Positions 33,446 through 41,096 of a DNA stretch of 64,000 nucleotides are shown here, piece after piece (position 1 is the stretch's first letter; each line of letters opens with the position of its first letter). Source of the stretch: Wenjunlia tyrosinilytica (GTDB taxonomy: Bacteria > Actinomycetota > Actinomycetes > Streptomycetales > Streptomycetaceae); the NCBI RefSeq assembly GCF_014646055.1, contig NZ_BMMS01000023.1:62194-126193 (forward strand), written 5' to 3'. A model generated the notes under the pieces. The model saw only the letters and a program-made list of their open reading frames with translations, searched no databases and was not told the origin of the DNA. A program made the position numbers and the translations under genes.

Positions 33446-35314
33446 TCAGCTGTCGGAGCGGAATGCGCCGTGGACGCGCAGGTTGCCTTGGATCGCCACC
33501 TGGTCGTCGTTGACGTGCATGAGCCAGTCGGTCCCGTTGCGGACCGACAGGTGCCCGTTGGCGTTCACCTTCCCGATGAACAGCGAATCCTCCTGGACGC
33601 GCAGGCCGCCGTTGACCGAAATCTGGTCGTCGTTGGTGTGCAGGATCCAGCCGCCGCCGTTGCGGACCGACAGGTGCCCGTTGGCGTTCACCTTCCCCTC
33701 GAACTGCGACTCCCCGTGGACGACGAGTTTGAACTGGTTGTCCTCGGTGGTCAGCTTGCCCCTGACCGTCAGGTCGCCCGCGTGGACCGCACCCCCGACC
33801 TCCAGGTTCCGCATCGGCCGCAGATCGCCGTTGACGGTGAGGTCACCCCCGGCGACGACGTTCCCGGCGGCGTTCACCTCGCCCTCGGCGTCCAGCCGGC
33901 CGCGGACGACCAGGCGGGGCGGGCCGTCCTGCGTCTCCAGCACGTTGTCGACGGTCAGCCCGCCCTGGAGGATGAGGCGTTCCTTGACCTGGGCCCGGCG
34001 AGTGACCAGGTCGTCCAGGTCTGCCTTGGCGGCCGCGACGGTTCCCCACTGATGGTTTCCGGCGCCTTGGTACACGTTCAGCCCGGCGGATGGGAAGGCG
34101 ATCCATCCGTCGTCGGCTGTGCGGCCTTGCACCCACGCGGTGTTGATGCCGTTCATGTCCGCCTTGTCGCCGGCGACGGTGCCCCACGCCTGCTGTCCGT
34201 CCTTGCGCACGTTCACGCCGGACTGCGGGAACTCGGCCCAGCCCTTGCCGCCGTCGCGGTCGCCGACCCACGGGGTGTTCACGCCGTTCGCGGCGCCGAC
34301 CTTGTCAGCCGTGACGGTACCCAAGTCGCTTCCCGCTCCATGGCCGACCGTGATCCCGGTGGGCGGGAACTGGATCCAGCCGGCGTCGTTGCCGCGGCCC
34401 TGCACCGACGTGGTGGTGACGCTGTCGACGTCGGCCTTGGCGGCCGTGACGGTGCCAGGCGCGTTGGAGTCGTTGTGGATCTGCGCGCCTTGTGCGGTGA
34501 ACGTGATCCGCCCCTTGTCCGCGGTGCCCTCGACCCACGGGGTGTGCAGTCCGTTGGTGGCGGTGACGCTCTCGAACTCGGGGCTGCGCAGGTGGACGGT
34601 GGTGGTGAGGATGTACTCCGGCTGTTGCTGCTGCGGTGACGAGGTGGCTGTCAGGGTGTAGGTGGCGTCCCGCTTCGGCTCCTCGCCCGCCGCCGGCGTC
34701 CACTCCCAGCCGGTCCCGGCCGTGTGCGGGGGGTTCTTTGAGGGGCCGTCCGGTCCATGGATCTGGTAGGTGAAGGTGTCGGATCCCTCCCACTGCAGGA
34801 CGACGCTCTTGCCCGCGGCCACCAGAGACTGCTTCGGACGGAAGTTGCGCGGCGCCTTGGGGGCCTGCTTCAGCAGGCTCAGCGTCACGGGGGAGTCCTG
34901 CTTCCAGGGACCATTCCACACCGTCTCCGTCACCCGCAGCAGGACCGGCCCCGGCGTGCTGGAGACCGGGAAGCCCTCCAGCGCGAGGATCATGGAACCG
35001 CTCGCCTTGAAGTACGTGGTGGGCTGGGGGGTCACGGTGAAGACACCTGTCGTGGCGTCCCAGTTGGTCACCGGCTCTTCCCCCGGCATCCTCGATTTGT
35101 CCGGCAGGACCCGAGCCGTGATCGCCTTCGGATCGGGCGTCAGGGCATCCTCCTGTTGCCCGAAGGGCACTTGCACCGTGAGGGAAACCCAGGCCATGTC
35201 CTGGTCCTTCGGGTTGGAGGCGACGATGTAGACCGCTCCCTTGGACGTTCCGCCCGCCTCCGACACCTGGAGCGGAGCCGGGTCGGTGAGGATGTTGTAA
35301 ACAAGAAAAGCCAC
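33446..35314 (-). CDS. large beta-rich repeat protein, fibre- or bactofilin-like
   Basis: The product is 622 aa from GTG 35314 (GGGGGG eight bases upstream). N-terminal beta-sandwich modules (residues 1 to about 250, with FLVYNILTDPAPLQVSEAGG and VVLQWEGSDTFTYQIHG) are followed by three roughly 48-residue repeats (NTPWVGDRDGGKGWAEFPQS, NTAWVQGRTADDGWIAFPSA). A C-terminal run of short strands (GGDLTVNGDLRPMRNLEVGG, then two copies of GKVNANGHLSVRN) is typical of beta-helices in phage fibres. There is no signal peptide and no enzyme motif. A trimeric fibre or adhesin-like role is inferred; it may belong to an element or serve as a receptor-binding protein. Confidence 0.7.
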   Translation of the reverse strand: MAFLVYNILTDPAPLQVSEAGGTSKGAVYIVASNPKDQDMAWVSLTVQVPFGQQEDALTPDPKAITARVLPDKSRMPGEEPVTNWDATTGVFTVTPQPTTYFKASGSMILALEGFPVSSTPGPVLLRVTETVWNGPWKQDSPVTLSLLKQAPKAPRNFRPKQSLVAAGKSVVLQWEGSDTFTYQIHGPDGPSKNPPHTAGTGWEWTPAAGEEPKRDATYTLTATSSPQQQQPEYILTTTVHLRSPEFESVTATNGLHTPWVEGTADKGRITFTAQGAQIHNDSNAPGTVTAAKADVDSVTTTSVQGRGNDAGWIQFPPTGITVGHGAGSDLGTVTADKVGAANGVNTPWVGDRDGGKGWAEFPQSGVNVRKDGQQAWGTVAGDKADMNGINTAWVQGRTADDGWIAFPSAGLNVYQGAGNHQWGTVAAAKADLDDLVTRRAQVKERLILQGGLTVDNVLETQDGPPRLVVRGRLDAEGEVNAAGNVVAGGDLTVNGDLRPMRNLEVGGAVHAGDLTVRGKLTTEDNQFKLVVHGESQFEGKVNANGHLSVRNGGGWILHTNDDQISVNGGLRVQEDSLFIGKVNANGHLSVRNGTDWLMHVNDDQVAIQGNLRVHGAFRSDS

Positions 35315-35663
35315 TGCTGAAACCCCCCTGGATTCTGCTGGGCGTGCGCCCGTCCCCACGGGCCAGTCCCCGTACGGTCCATATCGCTGTCCCGCCCGAC
35401 GGCCCATGAACCCCGATGCGCCACAACCGGCGCGAACCAGACCTACACTGGCCGAAACAGGGATTACCGACGTTCCGGTGCAAGGTCGCCAGGGCAAGGC
35501 CGGTCGCGAGCACGCGTCGACCCCGCCCGCTCGAAGAAGCCGCGCAGCAGGTGAACCCCCCGCACGATCAATCCCGCCGGGATTTCCTGTGCGCCAGCTA
35601 CTCGCAGCCGGATTTCCAGCGCAGGCCCAGGCGTAACAGGCAGTCACTGATCCCGCAGCTTGT

Positions 35664-35813
35664 TCAGCGGATGCCGGTGATGTGCAGGCCGCGGTGGGCG
35701 AGGAAGCCGTCCCGCTCCGCGTCCTCGCCGGGGATCCAGAGCTGTTCGGCGGGGTGCGTGGTGCCATTGCCGGCCTCGGTGGTCTCGATCTCGTACAGGG
35801 CCGTGGCGGTCAC
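35664..35813 (-). CDS. 49-aa hypothetical protein, copy B of a duplicated family
   Basis: VTATALYEIETTEAGNGTTH, then PAEQLWIPGEDAERDGFLAH and RGLHITGIR. The GTG start overlaps the TGA of the preceding frame. The first ~38 residues are nearly identical to those of the 81-aa gene at 36999-37244 while the C-termini differ completely, so one copy was truncated or recombined. Function is unknown; such proteins occur in actinobacterial integrated elements. Confidence 0.55.
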   Translation of the reverse strand: MTATALYEIETTEAGNGTTHPAEQLWIPGEDAERDGFLAHRGLHITGIR

Positions 35814-36162
35814 GCGGCACCCTCCCGTTCGCTGATCGCCGCCAGGAGCGCGCCGGCGTCCCCTTTGCAGGGGGCGCGGTAGGAGCGGTGGTCGCCGACG
35901 TCGAGCGGTGTCGCCTTCGCGGTGGTGCCCGTCGCGCCGGTGGCCTGCGGCTGCGCGGTGAGACGGTCGGCGTCGCGCTCGGCGTGGCGGCACTGGGTGT
36001 ACCGGCCGACTCCGACCGCGATGTCCCGGCCGCTGCCCGGAGCCCAGGGCTGGGGTTCTTGCGGGCGGTGAGCATCGCCCGGAACTGGTCGGCGGCGGCT
36101 TGGTCATCGGGGGTGAGGGCGCCGGGCGCATGGCCGCGGCGGCGGAAGAAGGGGCGCTTCAT
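35810..36162 (-). pseudogene. small gene with a one-base frameshift, partner of copy B
   Basis: From ATG 36162 the protein reads MKRPFFRRRGHAPGALTPDD, then QAAADQFRAMLTARKNP. The sequence then has four C where five would keep the frame, and coding resumes one frame over as PWAPGSGRDIAVGVGRYTQC, continuing to DVGDHRSYRAPCKGDAGALL and EREGAA at the stop 35810. The end matches the paralogue at 37241 (SYRDPCKEDAVALLAGTIEREGAA). Either the gene is broken or a C was missed in a homopolymer. Confidence 0.55.
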
Positions 36163-36312
36163 CGGGCGGGCTCCTGGTCGTGGGCGGAATGGGTCCAGGG
36201 GAGGCGAGGCTGTCGTCGGCGGTGCGGGGGAGCAGGTGGCCGTGGAAGTGTTCTTCACGGGCGGGGTGTCTCATGAGATGGGTGTCTCCTCGGGCGGTCG
36301 GGGTCGTTATGT

Positions 36313-36831
36313 TCACCCGTTCCGGTGCTGCGAGAGCTGTGCTTGTGTGGCTGCCAGGGTCTCGGTGAGCGTGGAGAACACAGTGGTGTCAGGGCGGGCG
36401 AGCCGGGTCTGCCAGCGGACGTCTTCGACCCGCGGGTAGTCGGGGTCAGCGCCGACGACGAGGCGGCGGGCGGGATTGTCCAGGGCAGCGCCGAGCTCGA
36501 ACATGGCGATGGGCTGGACACCGCCCGGTGGGAACCAGAACATCGTCAGCACGCTTGGAAGGTGCAGGCAGCGGTGCTCCCACTGGATCTGGATTGAGGT
36601 CTGGCCGGGATCGTCGATGGGGAAGTGACGCCGCCGGGGATTCAGCACGATCACGTTGAAGTCGGCGAGCGCGGCCGTCGCCGGCTTCTGCCAGTTCTCG
36701 ACTCCGGTGATGCCGCCGGCAAGGAACACTGCGGGGGGATCGTCCGGCGCCGGGTGGTAGGTGTCCGGGCATTCGTAGTAGCGCGGCAGGGGCGTCTGGT
36801 CGTCGTCGGGTATGTCGGTGTGCGCGATCAT
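36313..36831 (-). CDS. nucleoside 2-deoxyribosyltransferase-like protein
   Basis: The product is 172 aa from ATG 36831 (ATGA overlap with the frame upstream). VFLAGGITGVENWQ is the start motif of the nucleoside 2-deoxyribosyltransferase-like fold; NVIVLNPRRRHFP, WEHRCLHLPSVLTMFWFPPG and PIAMFELGAALDNPARRLVV (containing the Glu that is the family nucleophile) complete it. Members exchange bases on deoxyribose or hydrolyse nucleoside derivatives. In actinobacteria close homologues often sit in phages and integrated elements. It is flanked by the two copies of the duplicated small-gene pair. Confidence 0.8.
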   Translation of the reverse strand: MIAHTDIPDDDQTPLPRYYECPDTYHPAPDDPPAVFLAGGITGVENWQKPATAALADFNVIVLNPRRRHFPIDDPGQTSIQIQWEHRCLHLPSVLTMFWFPPGGVQPIAMFELGAALDNPARRLVVGADPDYPRVEDVRWQTRLARPDTTVFSTLTETLAATQAQLSQHRNG

Positions 36832-37002
36832 TCCGTGCCCTTCGCTGGGGTATTCCTGCAAGTCGTGGGGCGCAGTGGGGTGACCCGTCCTCCGGTTGCG
36901 GCGAGCTCTTGGCGGAGCTGGGTGTTGTCGTGGTGCAGAGCCGCGAGGGTGACCGGCTGGGAAGCGCTCCAGCACGGTGCGCCGCGCGGTCGCGGTAGTC
37001 AT
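36828..37002 (-). pseudogene. small protein gene with apparent frameshift
   Basis: ATG 37002 overlaps the upstream TGA and begins MTTATARRTVLERFPA. After an extra base in CCAGCCGGTC the coding continues as VTLAALHHDNTQLRQELAAT then GGRVTPLRPTTCRNTPAKGT, and the stop at 36828 overlaps the next ATG. Both ends fit the operon, so it is a real gene that is either frameshifted or misread by one base. The helix LHHDNTQLRQEL may form a coiled coil. Confidence 0.5.
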
Positions 37003-37244
37003 CGCTGGCGGCCGCCGTTCTCGTAGGCGTCGATCAGGTCACCGGCGGTGTCGGGATGGGTGACGGTCCCGACCCAGGCGCAGGTCTCGGTCCACACGCT
37101 GGTGACGGCCGTCTCGGGATCGAGGTGGGCGATGCACGGGCCGTCCCGCTCCGCGTCCTCGCCGGGGGTCCAGAGCTGTTCGGGGGGCGTGGTGCCGTTG
37201 TCGGCCTCGGTGGTCTCGATCTCGTACAGGGCCGTGGCGGTCAC
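36999..37244 (-). CDS. 81-aa hypothetical protein, copy A of a duplicated family
   Basis: VTATALYEIETTEADNGTTP, PEQLWTPGEDAERDGPCIAH, then LDPETAVTSVWTETCAWVGT and a helix (AGDLIDAYENGG). GTG 37244 overlaps the preceding TGA. It shares its N-terminal half with the 49-aa gene at 35664. It is probably the complete form of the family. No function is known. Confidence 0.6.
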   Translation of the reverse strand: MTATALYEIETTEADNGTTPPEQLWTPGEDAERDGPCIAHLDPETAVTSVWTETCAWVGTVTHPDTAGDLIDAYENGGRQR

Positions 37245-37498
37245 GCGGCACCCTCCCGTTCGATGGTCCCAGCCAGGAGCGCGACGGCGTCCTCTTTGCA
37301 GGGGTCGCGGTAGGAGTTGTGGTCGCTGACCTTGGGCGGGCGGGGCCCACCGGCCGGATCCTGCGGATGGTCGGGACAGTGCGCGTTCACGATCACCGGC
37401 CTGCCCGGCACCGGGCGCCCCACCCACACGTGGCGTTGGTTGTCGATCCATGCGCCGATCCGGTGTCCGACGCGTGCGGACGAGCGGCTGCCACGCAC
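37241..37498 (-). CDS. hypothetical protein, partner of copy A
   Basis: The probable start is GTG 37498, but the start is uncertain. The core reads RIGAWIDNQRHVWVGRPVPG, RPVIVNAHCPDHPQD, then PPKVSDHNSYRDPCKEDAVA and a stop that overlaps the next gene. The end resembles the broken gene at 35810-36162. The region upstream (37560-37640) contains repeats of CCCCGACTCCGGCACT, which probably lie outside the gene. Confidence 0.5.
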   Translation of the reverse strand: MRGSRSSARVGHRIGAWIDNQRHVWVGRPVPGRPVIVNAHCPDHPQDPAGGPRPPKVSDHNSYRDPCKEDAVALLAGTIEREGAA

Positions 37499-37662
37499 GC
37501 GGCCTGCCGGAGCAAATGATGCGCACCGTGAAAACCAGGACGGGACGAGAACCCAGGGCCGCTCCGGCACTCCCCGACTCCGGCACTCCCCGACTCCGGC
37601 ACTCCCCGACTCCGGCGCTTCTCGACTCGACTCCGGCGCTCCTCGACGAACGATTCCTCCGC

Positions 37663-38079
37663 TCAGCAGGTGGATGCGCTGCCGGGGATTTCGAGGTCGC
37701 CATCGACGTACTGGGCGCGGCCGAAGCCGAAGGACCAGTCGGCCGCGGTGTTCTCGACGTATCCGATGAACACGTCCTCCCCGGCCACGCCCACCTTTGA
37801 CAGGGAACGAGCGATCGCGGCGTAGAGTCGCTGCTTGGTCTGCGTCGAGCGCCCTGCCTGCGTGAAGACCTGAACCATCACGACGCCGTCGCTTCGCTCG
37901 AACCCCAGGCCGGCGTCCTGCGCGATGACGTGGCCGCGCTCGTGCTCGGTGATGAGCTGGAACCGGTCGCGGCCCGGGATTCCCAGCGTGTCCACGACGG
38001 CGCCGTGGATGGCGTCGGCGACGGCGCCGACCTGGGCCTCGGTACGGCCCTTGACGAGGTCGATGCGGATAAGAGGCAT
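37663..38079 (-). CDS. tautomerase-superfamily protein
   Basis: The product is 138 aa: MPLIRIDLVKGRTEAQVGAV. Proline directly after the initiator Met is the general base of the 4-oxalocrotonate tautomerase superfamily. RFQLITEHERGHVI and VMVQVFTQAGRSTQTKQRLY follow, with two beta-alpha-beta units. The usual substrates are keto-enol acids from aromatic degradation; none is evident here. It is divergent from a LysR regulator across a clear palindrome, so it is the likely target of that regulator. Confidence 0.88.
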   Translation of the reverse strand: MPLIRIDLVKGRTEAQVGAVADAIHGAVVDTLGIPGRDRFQLITEHERGHVIAQDAGLGFERSDGVVMVQVFTQAGRSTQTKQRLYAAIARSLSKVGVAGEDVFIGYVENTAADWSFGFGRAQYVDGDLEIPGSASTC

Positions 38080-38182
38080 GAGTCGAGACTCCTTGCTGGT
38101 GGTTGATGGCGGTGCTGCGGAACGTGCCTCCAGGCTGTCCTCGGACGACCCATAGGTCAAAGACCTGGATCTTTTCGCAGCT

Positions 38183-38199
38183 ATAAGAAGTTCATATAC
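38183..38199. promoter_or_regulatory. near-perfect LysR-type palindrome between tautomerase and LysR genes
   Basis: TATAAGAAGTTCATATA (38183-38199) is symmetrical around its central G with 7 of 8 arm bases matching. It is AT-rich against a GC-rich background, lies 10 bases before the LysR ATG and about 104 bases before the tautomerase ATG, and fits the T-N11-A form. It probably also contains promoter elements, so LysR would repress itself while activating the divergent gene. Confidence 0.65.
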
Positions 38200-38208
38200 A
38201 TTGAGGTC

Positions 38209-39105
38209 ATGGAGGCTCGCACACTGCAGTACTTCCTTGCCGTGGCCGAGGAACGGTCCTTCACCTGGGCCGCGGCCCGCTGTCATGTCGCACAGCCCGC
38301 CATCAGCCAGCAAATCCGTTCCTTGGAACGGGAATTGGGCGAAGCGCTGTTCGAGCGCGACTCCCGAAGCGTCCGCCTGACTGCCGCGGGCGATGCCCTC
38401 ATGCCGCACGCCCGTGCGGTGACAGCGGCCATCACCGCCGCGAAGGCCGAGTTCGCCGCGCGATCCGGCCTGCTCACCGGGAACCTCGTGCTGGGAGCCG
38501 CCGACGGGGTGGAGAGCAGCAGCCTGCCCGCACTGCTCGGCACGTTCCACAGGCTCCATCCCGGGATCAGCGTGCAACTCGTCGAGGGCGCGAGTGCCGC
38601 CCTGGTTCCCCAGGTGCGCCAGGGGTCCCTGGACGCGGTGTTCGTCGCCGTGCCGATGGACGGCCTCGATCCGGCCGAGCACCGGGTGCTCGTGCGCAAC
38701 GAGATCGTGGCGTTGGTCGCCTCCGACCAACCGCAGGCCGGGCAGGAGGTCCTGCACCTGGAGGAGTTCTCCTCGGTCCCGTTGATCACCTACGGCCGGG
38801 ACAGCGGCCTGTACCCCCGGCTGCGTGCCGCTTTCGAAGCGGCAGGGGTTCCCCTGCGACCCGCCTACGCCACCAACCATGTCGCGCTGCAACTGGAACT
38901 CGTCGCGGCCGGTGTCGGCATCGCCCTCGCCGCGGGAGCGGCCGGAGGCATCGCCAGGGATCCGCGGGTTACGGTGGTACCGGTCGCGCCTCGCATCGCC
39001 TACGCCAAGGCACTGATCTGGCGCGGCAGTTCGTACCTGTCGGCTCCCCTGCGCGCGCTGCTCGACCTGCTGCCGCCGGACGACGAGCACACGCTCACCG
39101 CGTGA
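38209..39105 (+). CDS. LysR-family transcriptional regulator
   Basis: The product is 298 aa: MEARTLQYFLAVAEERSFTW followed by the HTH (HVAQPAISQQIRSLERELGE) and a periplasmic-binding-like effector domain (LVLGAADGVESSSLPALLGT onward). Length is normal for LysR (about 300 aa). Divergent transcription from the tautomerase gene and the palindrome between them indicate control of that gene in response to a small, probably aromatic or acid, effector. Confidence 0.93.
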   Translation: MEARTLQYFLAVAEERSFTWAAARCHVAQPAISQQIRSLERELGEALFERDSRSVRLTAAGDALMPHARAVTAAITAAKAEFAARSGLLTGNLVLGAADGVESSSLPALLGTFHRLHPGISVQLVEGASAALVPQVRQGSLDAVFVAVPMDGLDPAEHRVLVRNEIVALVASDQPQAGQEVLHLEEFSSVPLITYGRDSGLYPRLRAAFEAAGVPLRPAYATNHVALQLELVAAGVGIALAAGAAGGIARDPRVTVVPVAPRIAYAKALIWRGSSYLSAPLRALLDLLPPDDEHTLTA

Positions 39106-39435
39106 CCCCGGGTTCCCGGCCGCGTCGGCCGTGTGGCGCGTCGCGTCATCCGGCGAACGCCTCGGCGCAGACCCCGGCGCGGTGTCGTACGGCGTGACCA
39201 TCCCACGGCGTTGACGCCCTCGCCGCGGATTCCGCCGGTCCTCCTCCGGCCCGATTCACGGCCCGGAGCCCACGTCGGGGTCGGCGGCATGGGCACCGCA
39301 CCCCGAAGAGCGAGTGGATCATCACTCATCGTCATGGCAGAAAAGTTGGGTTTCTTGTCATTGCCGCCATTACGACTCGGTGCGATGCTGAGCGTGCGAC
39401 GGCCTCGAAGGATGCGGGGAAAGGACGGTGGACCA

Positions 39436-40404
39436 GTGAACACGCGTACGGTGCTCGCCGTTCTGCAGGACCCGGTGATGGCCTTGAATGTGACCGGCCC
39501 GCTGGAGGTCTTCGCCGCCGCGGGGCCGGAGGCGTACCGGATCACCACGGCCTCGCTCGACGGCCGCGCGGTCCGTACCGCGTACGGCGTGAACCTCCGG
39601 CTCCTGCCGGACGCGGACCTGAACGACTGCGAATCCCCGCACACCCTGGTGGTGCCCGGCGGCCCCGTCGACAACCCGCCGAATCCGCGGCTGACCGCGC
39701 GCCTCAGCGAACTCGCGGACGGCGCCGAGCGCGTCGTCGGCATCTGCACCGGCAGTTTCCTGCTCGGGGCGGCCGGACTCCTGGGCGGGCGGCAGGCGAC
39801 CACCCACTGGGCGTTCTGCGACCTGCTCGCCGACCGCTTTCCCGATACCTTCGTCGAACCCGAGCCGCTCTACGTCCGAGACGGCCGGGTCGCCACCTCC
39901 GCCGGCGTCACCGCCGGCATTGACCTCTCGATCGCCCTGGTCGAAGAGGATTTGGGCGCCGAGGCGGCACTGGCGGTGGCCCGCGAGCTGGTCGTGTCCC
40001 GGCATCGGTCCGGCGACCAGGGGCAGTTCGACGCCCACGAGCGCGGGCGGCGCGCGCAACGCGATCCGCTGCGTCAGGTCCAGCAGTGGATTGCCGACAA
40101 TCCCTCCGACGACCTGTCGGTGGACAACCTCGCCCGGCGCGCGATGTTGTCCCCCCGGCAGTTCGCCCGCGTCTTCCAGGACGAGGTCGGCATGACGCCG
40201 GGCCGGTACGTCGACCGGGTACGCCTCGACGCGGCCCGTCGCCGACTCGAGGGGTCCGTCGACGGCCTGGACGAGGTCGCCCGGGACACCGGCTACGGCT
40301 CCGCGGAGGCCATGCGGCGCGCCTTCATGCGCCAACTGTCCATCCCGCCGGGGGAGTACCGGAAGCGATTCCGATCCACCGCCGCGCCGGGGCCGGCGCT
40401 CTGA
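39436..40404 (+). CDS. GlxA-type regulator (DJ-1/PfpI-like domain plus AraC HTH)
   Basis: The product is 322 aa from GTG 39436, just before the conserved first strand NTRTVLAVLQDPVMALNVTG. Residues about 1-175 form a DJ-1/PfpI glutaminase-like fold including GICTGSFLLGAAGLLGGRQA with the nucleophile-elbow Cys; residues about 220-310 carry two AraC helix-turn-helix motifs (NLARRAMLSPRQFARVFQDE; ARDTGYGSAEAMRRAF). The in-frame extension back to 39133 is Arg/Pro-rich. Members regulate catabolic genes; the target may be the downstream DUF4331 gene. Confidence 0.9.
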   Translation: MNTRTVLAVLQDPVMALNVTGPLEVFAAAGPEAYRITTASLDGRAVRTAYGVNLRLLPDADLNDCESPHTLVVPGGPVDNPPNPRLTARLSELADGAERVVGICTGSFLLGAAGLLGGRQATTHWAFCDLLADRFPDTFVEPEPLYVRDGRVATSAGVTAGIDLSIALVEEDLGAEAALAVARELVVSRHRSGDQGQFDAHERGRRAQRDPLRQVQQWIADNPSDDLSVDNLARRAMLSPRQFARVFQDEVGMTPGRYVDRVRLDAARRRLEGSVDGLDEVARDTGYGSAEAMRRAFMRQLSIPPGEYRKRFRSTAAPGPAL

Positions 40405-40540
40405 TCCGGCCTTGCACCGATCCGGCACACGCGCGATCGGGCACACGCGCGATCCGACGCACGCGTGATGTGGCGCGAGCGGGCCGCCCGCGCCCGGCGG
40501 CCGCGGGCAAACGGAAAGGAGACCCTGTCAGGAGGTAGGC

Positions 40541-40935
40541 GTGCACACCGACATTGCGCCCACACCCGAGGGGCTTTCCGCCGCCGCGTACTTGCGCTGC
40601 TGTCCCTTCGACGCGTGGCGCATGTCCGTGCATCGTGGGGCCATCACCACCCGGACACGCGAACTCGGGTTGCCCACACCGGAGTTCTTTTTCCGACAAC
40701 GGGCGCCTTTCCCGCGACCCGCTCCCGGAACCGCGGACTGCTCGTGCTGGTCGCCCGCGGCGCGTTCGAATTCGTGCTGATACCCGGGCCGTTCGTGTTC
40801 TCGCTCGACGACCGGAAGGGAGCGCGGATCATCCGGCGCCTCGGGTCGCACCACTGCACGGTGCTCGAACTGTCCACGCGTGGCGGCATGATGCCATGCC
40901 CGCCGACGTGCGCCGTCGAGGAGATTCGGCGGTGA
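40541..40935 (+). pseudogene. possible frameshifted gene of unknown function
   Basis: One frame starts GTG 40541 (after AGGAGGTAG) with HTDIAPTPEGLSAAAYLRCC. Another frame, from about 40720, gives RNRGLLVLVARGAFEFVLIP, GPFVFSLDDRKGARIIRRLG and ends EEIRR at 40935. The second part looks genuine. A single indel near 40715 would join them into about 130 aa. No family was recognised. Confidence 0.35.
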
Positions 40936-40962
40936 ACCCGCCCGCGGCCAGCGCGCGAGCAC

Positions 40963-41007
40963 CGAACCGACCGTCGTACCGACTATCGAACCGACCGTCG
41001 TACCGAC
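40963..41007. repeat. 21-bp direct repeat, period 24 bp, upstream of DUF4331 gene
   Basis: A 21-bp unit (beginning CGAACCGACCG) occurs at 40963-40983 and exactly again at 40987-41007, followed by related CCGATCCG/CCGACGC variants to about 41055. It lies 90-135 bases upstream of the TTG start and just after the broken gene. The spacing suits an operator for a dimeric regulator such as the nearby AraC-type protein, although simple tandem slippage is also possible. Confidence 0.6.
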
Positions 41008-41096
41008 CACCGATCCGTATGCCGACGCATACCGATGATGCCGATGGCTGACGATCGGCGGAGACGACACCGAAAACCCACCTGTGGAGGTATCCC

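Noticed and set aside
37540-37650. Possible CRISPR-like array from repeated CCCCGACTCCGGCACT units
   Set aside because: Units are short (13-16 bp), contiguous and without spacers; this is simple tandem repetition.
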